A program made the translations under genes and the position numbers. Under the pieces are notes generated by a model that worked only from the letters and a program-made list of their open reading frames with translations, was not told where the DNA came from and did no database searches. Positions 55,956 to 64,000 of a DNA stretch of 64,000 nucleotides are shown piece after piece; position 1 is the first letter of the stretch, and every line of letters begins with the position of its first letter. The DNA is from Schizophyllum amplum (lineage: Eukaryota; Basidiomycota; Agaricomycetes; Agaricales; Schizophyllaceae), in NCBI GenBank assembly GCA_007026445.1, contig VDMD01000004.1:620001-684000 (forward strand), read 5' to 3'.

Positions 55956-57981
55956 ATGGCCGCCTCTCTCGCGTCCGCTGCTGCCGAGGGCCGCATCGAA
56001 GAAGTGCGCGCCATTCTCGCGCAGGAATCCCCGCTCGATCTCGAGGCCAAAGGTACGTCCGATTTGCGCCACCAAGCGCCTTTTCATTGCAGCATAATGT
56101 GCAAATCAGCTTACACGATCTTTTCCCGCAAGATGAGGCCGGAAACACCCCCCTCATCGAGGCAGTCAGAAACGGACACGCCGAGGTTGCGAGGGCTCTG
56201 CTGGAAAAAGGTGCGCGGTGGTGCCACGATACTGCCTGCTAGTCTGACACGTGCTCGTACTTTAGGAGCGGACCCGTCTGCATGCGCCGACCCCGCACAG
56301 TACACATCGGACCCAGCGATTTTAGAGCTGCTGCAAGCTGCGAAAAGCATGCCAGAGGCCGGCGCAGAGGTGCCGCAGGTCAACGGCTACGCGCATGAAG
56401 CGCCCGCGGAGATGCCCGCCGCGTATTACCCCCCGCCGATGCCCTATGGCTACTACCCCCCGTATGGGTACCCCGCGCCCCAGCAGATGCCCGACGGCTC
56501 TGCGATGTATGCGCCGCCCCCTCCGCCCTTCATGCCGCCGCCAGGCCCGACAGGCGCCCCAGGAGAGCCCCCGTCGTTCCCCGCCCCAGGGCCAGCCGCG
56601 GACATCACGAAAACGATCCCCTGTCGCTTCTTCCCCGCCTGCCGGTACGGATCGTCGTGCAGGTATTTCCATCCTCCCGCGCCGTACTACCCCAGCATGT
56701 ATCCGCCGCAGGGACAGTACCCGCCGCCCTCGTTCGACTCCATGAGCCCGCCACCGCAGTTCGGGTACTACCCCATGCCGCCCTCGCAGTTTTCTCCGCC
56801 GCCGAACGGCGTGCCTGCTCCGCTCGAGCAGCAGCCGCAAACGCCCATGAGTGCGCAGATGCCCCCGCCCCAGCCGATGGAAGCCATGGCGTCGCCGCCG
56901 CCCACGCAGCCGATATTCACTCCGGGCGCATTGACCCACCAGGTCTCGTACGCGCCTGTCCCGGCCATGTCGCCGCCAAACGGCTACGCGCACCCGGGTC
57001 CTCCGCTGCAGATGCCTCCTCCGGCGCCTGGTGCTATGCCCAACGGTGTACCGCCCGCCGCGTACCCTGCGCCTCAGATAAATGGCCATGCTGAGCACGG
57101 TGACGCGAATGGTGTGCCTATGCCAGCGCCGCCTCCGAAACCGCATGGCGAGGGCTACCCTCACCCGCCTCCCTTCCGGGACGGTCACCACCGACGCGGG
57201 AGCATGCGTCGCCCTTCGTTGGCAGGCCGGAAACCGCCCTGTCTGTTTTTCCCTGCAGGACGGTGCAAGAATGGGTGAGTCACCTAACATTGCGGAGAGG
57301 GCATATGGCTAACAACGCGCAGGGATGACTGTCGGTTCCCTCATATCCTACCCGACGGCAGCGGCCCAGGCATGCAAGTTCGTGTTGGTCCTCGTCCGCG
57401 GCCGCATAGCTTTGGGAACGGCTTGAACGGTATTGACGAGCGTATGGGTGCAATGAACCTGCGAGAGGTAAGCTAACTTTTCACTTATTCCGCCTTGTAC
57501 TGAAAATGCTGCAGCAGAATGGTCCTCACCCTCACGGACACTTTGATGGGAGACGTTTCCCCGGTCCCAAGCAGATGAACGGGATGCGCGGGGGGAAAGC
57601 GCCTATCATGAAGCAACGCTTGCCCAACGCGGACGAATTCCCCGTGCTTGGCGGAGGCTCGCCCAACCGTAGCGCGGGACCAGGGTCACCAGCTTCAAAT
57701 GGTCCCACCGCAGCGCAGGTGCTTCAGGCGCCGGCGCCTTTCCGGCCTGCTGGCCAGGACGCGCCGAAGACGGCGGAGTCTTCGCAGCAGCCGAGCAAGG
57801 TGAGCAGACCACGTGACCGTTCTGCCTCCGCGAGAGTTGACGTGGCTGTGTAGGCACCGACGGAGGCGCAAGGCAGCAGCCGCTCGGACTCACCCGAGAT
57901 CATCTGCAAGCCGCTGCCTATCTCTTTTGCGCTGCCGCCGCGGCTCCCGAAGCCGCGAAGGAAGTCCAGGTCTCGGCCTGA
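55956..57981 (+). CDS. Ankyrin plus tandem CCCH zinc-finger RNA-binding protein
   Basis: Likely mRNA regulator; no yeast homologue I can name. N-terminus MAASLASAAAEGRIEEVRA then a complete ankyrin unit (DEAGNTPLIEAVRNGHAEVA.., LLEKGADPSA). A long Pro/Tyr/Met-rich part encloses finger 1, CRFFPACRYGSSCRYFH (C-x5-C-x5-C-x3-H). Finger 2, CLFFPAGRCKNGDDCRFPH (C-x7-C-x5-C-x3-H), is split by an intron at 57275-57322. The tail holds PNADEFPVLGGGSPN, a short PAM2/GW-like stretch is not evident, and a C-terminus ending APEAAKEVQVSA. That end needs one missing base near 57928-57935, giving a stop at 57979-57981; without it the frame runs on in low-complexity sequence. Length ~570 residues. Confidence 0.82.
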
Positions 57982-58969
57982 AAAGTACTCGGACTCTGGA
58001 CGCCCGAGGCACGTCGCGCCGCGTCCCACATCTACTCGCTATTTATTCCATTCCGGGTTTCTTGCGTTGTCCCCTCGGTGTCCCGCTCGCCATACTACTC
58101 AGTATGTGTACATTCCCTCTTTTCGTCTGTCCGTGCGGCCTTGGGTGCGGCGTAATTTTATCGTTACTCTTTTCTATCCTTATCCTCGTCGCTTGCATAA
58201 TAATCCCCACACATCCATCATCGTGTACAGTACACCCCGCCTGTTGCGCTGCCGCACGGACCGCCTGCCTGCCCATTGTCGTATCTTCGCACTCCGGTCC
58301 TGTTTGTGCTGATCTCGCGCTCGATGCTCCGTATCGTACCACGCCCCCTCTCACCGTCTAGCTACTTACGCCGCTGTCACTGACTGTTCATTGACTCTCA
58401 CTGCCACATACTACTGTTCTCGGCACCTACGTGCACGTACATCCGTTATCCGATGCCAGCATTGTACCACCACAAGCATCCGAGACGCGGCGCGTACCCC
58501 CGACTCGGTGCAGGGCGCGCCTCGCGTCTCCAGTCTTTTCTGTTCAGTTGTGTCTGCTATTTACGAAAAATGTATAACACCGTGTACACCCTGCATATGA
58601 GACAGAACGGCTAGCGTCTTAGCGATGCGATGTCGCTACTCGCACTCAGGACCGTGCAAGACTTGCGTGCTGCATGGGTCCCTCTCTCATAATACAATGA
58701 GGACATCGTATATGTATGCCACCTTTCCGCTGTCGCATACTTCTTTGTAGGATGTTGAATGATAGTAGTGATTACAGCTACACTTGATTTCACTGGTTCG
58801 CACCGCATCGCCAGACAGAACTACTGGTAAGCCCTCTCCCAGATGATACATAGGCGATTGTTACACATTTATTCTATGTCACGAAGTGGGGCCAGTAGAG
58901 TAAATCGACTAGCAGAATCTATACCTTGACGCCTTGCCAAGTACCCCGAAGTCTCAACGAGACACCCTG
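57982..58969. other. Convergent 3' flank, no gene
   Basis: 988 bp between convergent genes. T/C-rich, scattered GTAC/TACGTGCACGT-type palindromic words near 58426-58440, no exon or domain. Likely 3' UTRs plus spacer. Confidence 0.5.
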
Positions 58970-61512
58970 CTATGAGGTCCACGCGTGCAGGTTGCGCATC
59001 TCTACGCCCGGCGTCGCAGTGACCTCGCCCATGCGAATCACGGTGGCATCGCCCGCCGCGAGCGTCGCCGTCGCCGCCTCCACTTGTTCAGGCGCAACGA
59101 CCAGCACAAGCCCCACACCGCAGTTGAACGTGCTCGCCATCTCCAACGGCGCGACGTTGCCCGCGCCCATGAGCCAGCGGAACACCGGCGGCAGCGGCCA
59201 CGCAGCTGCATCGATTGCCGCGCCGGTGCCCTTCGGCAGCATCCGCGGCACGTTCTCCACGAAGCCGCCCCCGGTGATGTGCGACATGCCCTTCAGGAGC
59301 CCCGCGCGCGCGGCGGGGAGTACCTGGCGCACGTAGATGCGCGTAGGCGTGAGGAGCGCGGTGCCAACAGTGGTCTCCGTGTCCCACGGCGCGGTCGCGG
59401 AGTAGGGGAGGCCGGCGCGCTCGACGATTTTACGGATGAGGGAGAAGCCGTTGGAGTGGACGCCGGAGGAGGAGAGGCCGAGGAGAACGTCGCCGGGGCG
59501 GATGTCAGGGCGGGGGAGGATGGCGTCGCGTTCGACGGCGCCGACGGCGAAGCCTGCAAGGTCGTAGTCGCCTGAGGAAGGTTGATGAGCTGAAAAAGAG
59601 ATGTATAGAAGTGGCACACACCAGGTTGGTACATGCCCGGCATCTCTGCCGTCTCGCCACCGACGAGAGCGCAACCTGCTTGCCGGCAGCCTTCCGCAAT
59701 GCCCTTCACGACCTGCGTCGCGACAGGGACCTCGAGCTTGCTGCAGCCGTAGTAGTCGAGGAAGAAAAGGGGCTCGGCGCCTTGGACGAGCAGGTCGTTG
59801 ACCGACATGGCGACAAGGTCGATGCCTGACGAATTGTCGGGTAAGTCCAGCTACATCGGGCTGGCATAGGAGGAAAGCTCACCAACGAGGTCATGCACAC
59901 CCGCATCGACTGCGACGCGCAACTTGGTGCCGACACCGTCCGTGCCGCTCACAAGCACAGGGTCCGCATACCCCGCTGCTTTGAGGTCGAACACGCCACC
60001 AAAGCCACCGATCTCAGCGTCCGCGCCTGGCCGGCGCGTTGCGCGCACGCACGCCTTGATGTTCTCCACGAGCGAGTACCCGGCTTGGACTGAAACTCCA
60101 GCAGCCGCATATGTCAAGCCCTCAGGCTTTTCCGCAGACGCCTTGAGCGCGCGGTGGGCGATGTCCCGCCGGAAGGTCTTGCCGTCGAAGTGGACCTGTT
60201 CCACACCGGCGTAGACGCGCTCGAGCGCCTGCGGAAGCGTCTCGCCGTACGCAGTGACGGCGAGCACGCGCCCGCCGTCCGTGACCACAGCGCCGTCTGC
60301 CTTCTTCGTCCCAGCGTGGAAGACGACGGTATTCGGTGGCAGGGACTCGCCCACGGCGATTGCCTTCCCCTTCGGATAGCTCCCGGGGTAGCCAGCAGAA
60401 GCGAGGATGACGGACACGGCGTACCCCGCGCGGGTTTTTATGGACACGCTGTCCAGACGGCGCTCGGCGCACGCGAGGAGAATGGACGCAAGATCACAGT
60501 CGTCCTCGAGCAGCAGCATCAGCGCCTCCGTCTCGGGGTCGCCGAAGCGCACGTTGTATTCCAGCACGCGCGGGCCATCGGCGTGAGCATGAATCCCGTG
60601 AAGAGCATGCCGACGAACGGGAAGCCGTCCCTGCGCATACCGGCGATGGTGGGCTGCAGGCACTCGCGTGTGATCTGGTCCATGATGGCGGGCGTGGCGG
60701 CGGGGGCGGGAGCGTAGGCGCCCATGCCGCCGGTGTTGAGGCCGGTGTCGCCCTCGCCGATGCGCTTGTGGTCCTGCGCGGCGGGGAGGGGGACGATCGT
60801 GTACCCATCGGAGAAGGCGAGGATGGAGATCTCGTCGCCGGTGAGGAGTTCCTCAACGACGACCTCGCTGCCGGCAGAGCCAAAGGCATTCTTGACCATG
60901 ATGCTTTCGAGGCCGGCGATGGCTTCCTCGGTGGATGAGGGGATGAGGACGCCCTTGCCTGCGGCGAGGCCGCTGGCCTTGAGGACGACGTCGTGGCCGC
61001 AGGTTTTAACGTAGGTACATGCCTCCTCGAACTGGGAGGAGCTGAAGGTGCGGAAGGCGGCAGTGGGGATGTTGTGGCGCGCCATGAAATCTTTTGAGAA
61101 AGCCTTGGAGCCTTCCATGCGGGCGGCGGCGGCGCTGGGGCCAAAGACGGGGATGCCAACTGCATTGTGTCAGTGGGGATCCGGGGTATGAGGGGCTCAC
61201 GCACCCTTGCGGAAGTATGTCTCGACACCATCTACAAGTGGCTGCTCTGGCCCTGGAAGTACGAGAGATATCTAGGCGAGTGAGATCGAGTATATAATGT
61301 ATAAGGAGACTTACCTCATTCTTCTGCGCAAACTCGACAAGTTGGGGAAAGTCAGAGACGCCGATGTTCACGTTCGCGGTCTTGGGGAGGAGGTCTGTTC
61401 CCCCGTTCCCTGGGGCGACAAAGATGTGATCGACGGCGGGGGATTGGGCGAGCTTCCATGCGAGTGCATGTTCGCGGCCTCCGCTGCCGAGGATGAGGAT
61501 GCGGGACGCCAT
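58970..61512 (-). CDS. ADE5,7: Bifunctional purine enzyme ADE5,7 (GARS-AIRS)
   Basis: Purine synthesis steps 2 and 5: glycinamide ribonucleotide synthetase joined to aminoimidazole ribonucleotide synthetase. ATG at 61510-61512: [20 protein letters not shown] (GARS loop), then [51 protein letters not shown], the ATP-grasp part ([29 protein letters not shown]), [30 protein letters not shown] half: [105 protein letters not shown] and [14 protein letters not shown]. ~790 residues as in yeast. Introns near 61260-61315, 61150-61205, 59830-59880 and 59585-59640. One base is missing near 60571-60580, joining GFMLT to DGPRVLEYN. Confidence 0.95.
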
Positions 61513-61947
61513 ATGCAGAGATCGGGGAGTAAAGAACAAAGCCCAGTCATTGTTTGCCAGTGTGATCGTGGGAGATAAGATTAGATAGGCAAAACTTTGG
61601 TGTCCCACGCCTCACGCCCCTAGCGCGCGCGCCTGGTGGGCGCCACTGCGAGGTACCGGTGTTGGAATGCGCGTGCTCATCAGAAACTGAGTGCTGGGCG
61701 GCTGTGTTTGGCTTGTGCGAAGCTTGGCCGGTCTGGGCGCAGGAAGGTGCATGGCAGTGGGCAGCAGTGGGTGCAGGTGACTTGGCGGGCACGTCACGGG
61801 GCGATGTCGCAGGGAGGACTGAATAGCAGTGAATTGGATAGGGATGTCAGCGGAACTTGCCCTTGTACCACGACAGTATAGCCCGTCCAGGACGCGCAGA
61901 ACGACGAGCAGGGCGGAAAAAAGGCGAGAAACGTTCAAGAGCGCCTC
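61513..61947. other. Divergent promoter, ADE5,7 and unknown gene
   Basis: 435 bp. GTGGGAGATAAGATTAG with a GATA core lies near 61569-61585 close to ADE5,7. No TGACTC (Gcn4/Bas-type) site is evident. No coding potential seen. Confidence 0.45.
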
Positions 61948-64000
61948 ATGGCGTCCGAGTACGGCCCGTATGGAGCGGAGCCCTTTGAAGAGGCGGTTGG
62001 TTGCCATTTGCAATCTGTTTATCCCATCGCATTTACCATCATCCCTCAGTCCGGCGGCCCTGGGAGGACGACGACGGCGTCGCGAGCAGATCTGAAGGCG
62101 TTTTATGCGGACATGGAGCGCAAGGAGAAGCTCGAGAGGCAGGCCTCCAAGTCGAAGAGAAAATCTGGCTCTGGACATGGCCTCTTTCACCGGAAATCCA
62201 TGAAGCGCGGCGCGTCCGCGGTGCCGCCTGTGCCAGTGCCAGTGCCAGTGCCATCGCCCGACGCCGGCAACGACAGCCGCGATCCGTCGCCCGACAAGTC
62301 CGACCTCGCCAGCCTCGCCACGCACCCGTCGACGACAGACCTCGGCGCGGCGCGTCCATCATACCCGACGTCCTGCCCGAGCGGCCCGACTGGTTCACGC
62401 TCTCCCATTGGGTCATCGTCCCCGGCCAGGTCGTCAAGTACTCGATCCACAACCCCGTCGGCCCGCGCTGGTACCGCAACCTCCACCTCAAGCCGCCCTC
62501 CGTCGCCCGCGCCAGACCCTCGTCCTTCTTTTCCCCCTCCTTCCCTCCCATGGCCTCCGCCTCCGTCCAGGAACGCTCCGAGGACTCCGTGGGCCCCCTC
62601 AGCAGAAGCCCCTCCAACTCTCCCCTCCCCACCCCCAGCTCCTCCCAAGTCCGCATCGCCCCCGAGGCCAACGGCAAGCCGCGATCGCGAAAAACTTCGC
62701 TGACCGCCGCCCACGACACCGTCGACCTCCTAGACGCGTCCGACCCGTATGGCATGAACTGGCACCATCAATCACCCTATGACGCGGGCATCACCTCCCC
62801 TTCCGTTGTCGATGTGGATGCAAGTCTTCTTTGTTCTATCTTCTTCCGTGGCGCTAACACCAAAACCCCATATAGAACGCGAATCGGTCGCGTGTATCCA
62901 GCCTGAATGTATCGCGCCACCGCACAGTTACCCCCTCACCCTTATCACAGTCGACCTCTGCCGTCCACCTGCGACCACCCTCGACGGCTGACCCAGATGG
63001 TGCGCGTATACCCCGCAAGCTCAGCAAGCGCCGTGCACCTCTGCTCGGCGCTTTCAAGGGCGGCAAGGACGATAGGCCTACCAGCATGGCTGACCACGGT
63101 GTAGCGTCGTTGCCTACCACGCCTGTGGAGGCGGACATGCCAGTCAAGGCCTCCAAGTCCGAGGTCAAGCTCCCCATCTCTGCCTCCATGACAACCCTCC
63201 CGACCTCGGGCGGCGACTACCCAAGCGCATGTCGATGCTGCAGGTTCCCGCATCGTTAACGCGAAGAAAGAGCGCCGAGGGAGCGTGCTGGGGCGCATCG
63301 CGCGGCGTTTCAGCGTCATACGCAAGCCGCAGCACTCGAAGCAGGAGAGCATTACATCGACACAGACGACCGGTCAACCGGCGGCGACCGACGACAGTGT
63401 GAGCCAAGGCCTTCAGGAGTGGCAACATATCGGTGCTGACGATGCCAAGAAGGAAACCGACGGGGCCTCCCCGCCAGCGCCTCCTGCTGACGAGCCCGCC
63501 AGCCCCGCTCCCGCCTCCGAGGAGCCCTCTCCTCTATCCCCGCCGCCGATCGCGTCGCCAGCATCACAGACCCCTTCAGCTCCGCCCACCGTAGAAGTCC
63601 CGCGTGCTTCCAAAGACGCAGATAACCGTTCCTCGATTTCCATCGAAGCGCCCTTCTCTATCGGCAGACTCACCGTGGCCAACCCCGACGCGGAGCTTGC
63701 CAGCGAGGCGGGCACACCCATGATGCGCGCTGCGGAACTTCTTGCGGAGGTTCCCCCGCCGCAGAAGCGGTCTAGCGCGCCGATGTTGCCCGAGCTGTCG
63801 TTCACTCAAGCGCCCCGCGCGTCGCCAGCTTCTGTGGAAACGGGGCGCCCAACGTCCGGCAACTCCGCAGCGACAGCGAGTCAGGCAACAGCAGCAGCAG
63901 CGAGTCAGGCGTCGTCGCAGGTTCATCAGCCCGTCCCGCAGAAGGACCCGAAGTTCCCGAGAGTCGCTTCGTCGGCTACGTATCGCTCGAGCGAGAGCTC
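61948..64000 (+). CDS. Unknown disordered protein, 3' end beyond window
   Basis: No family recognised. From the ATG at 61948 the product reads MASEYGPYGAEPFEEAVGCH, a compact segment (LQSVYPIAFTIIPQSGG) and a helical Lys/Glu stretch (LKAFYADMERKEKLERQA), then KKSGSGHGLFHRKSMKRG. After a Pro/Val run (VPVPVPVPSPDAG) comes a conserved-looking block, RPDWFTLSHWVIVPGQVVKY, then IHNPVGPRWYRNLHLKPPS, followed by Ser/Pro-rich sequence and a basic patch (KKERRGSVLGRIARRFSVI). The rest to base 64000 is Ala/Ser/Pro-rich. Breaks: one base missing near 62345-62355 and one extra in CCC at 63219-63224. An intron of ~50 nt lies near 62824-62875. WFTLSHWVIVPGQ may be a new domain. Confidence 0.65.

Noticed and set aside
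1..64000. Secondary metabolite or other biosynthetic cluster around the P450
   Set aside because: Neighbours are PA28gamma, RRB1 and TAF1; no synthase, transporter or pathway regulator nearby.
1..64000. tRNA/rRNA genes, CRISPR arrays, retrotransposons
   Set aside because: No B-box-like TTCGANNC pair with cloverleaf arms, no regular spacer repeats, no LTRs or reverse transcriptase motifs seen by eye.

Overview
The window is a gene-dense stretch of nuclear DNA from a filamentous basidiomycete, most likely an agaricomycete. Nearly every gene is broken by many 45-60 nt GT..AG introns, including micro-exons. The gene content is fungal (pacC/RIM101, HST3/4-type sirtuin, BUD20, LSB5, RRB1, a fused ADE5,7) and includes genes that budding yeast lacks (a PA28gamma-type proteasome activator, a DMC1-type recombinase with a basidiomycete-like exon pattern). 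I cannot assign an order or species. About 29 genes are supported, one per 2.2 kb, on both strands. I see no rRNA, tRNA, CRISPR array or intact transposon.

Layout. 1-5.5 kb: 3' end of DMC1 (+), secreted RNase T2 (+), sirtuin (+), RPB6 (-). 7-20 kb: multi-RRM protein (+), family I.5-like lipase (+), myosin regulatory light chain (-), short-chain dehydrogenase with several frame breaks (-), GPI-anchored PLC-like phosphodiesterase (+), UTP11 (-), orphan FAR1-like DNA-binding-domain protein (+). 20-30 kb: LSB5-type VHS/GAT protein (+), mitochondrial seryl-tRNA synthetase (-), RFC4 (+), CFD1 (+), disordered protein with an RRM-like C-terminus (+). 31-41 kb: pacC (-) with a long upstream region packed with PacC consensus sites, BUD20 (+), disordered unknown protein (-), MGST3-like MAPEG protein (-). 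41-55 kb: RRB1 (+), PA28gamma homologue (-), cytochrome P450 (+), TAF1 (-), NOP6-like (+), SED5 (-), NAD-dependent glycerol-3-phosphate dehydrogenase (+). 56-64 kb: ankyrin/CCCH protein (+), ADE5,7 (-), and an unknown protein cut by the window edge (+).

There is no single pathway cluster. The genes are mostly housekeeping: ribosome biogenesis (UTP11, BUD20, RRB1, NOP6), transcription (RPB6, TAF1), replication and recombination (RFC4, DMC1, HST3/4), trafficking (LSB5, SED5) and metabolism (ADE5,7, GPD, CFD1). Several neighbours are divergent with short shared promoters (mitochondrial SerRS/RFC4, 131 bp; TAF1/NOP6, 182 bp; UTP11/FAR1-like, 178 bp).

Two things stand out. First, eight GCCAAG PacC-core sites lie within about 510 bp immediately upstream of pacC, three of them in a 23-bp block, which points to direct autoregulation. 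Second, at least 13 otherwise conserved genes carry one to three single-base frame breaks, often in short homopolymers. Since essential genes such as RRB1, ADE5,7 and SED5 are hit, residual assembly indels are more likely than pseudogenes, and the reader should treat naive translations here with care. A chain of micro-exons of 3, 19, 18 and 11 nt encoding the P450 I-helix is also notable.
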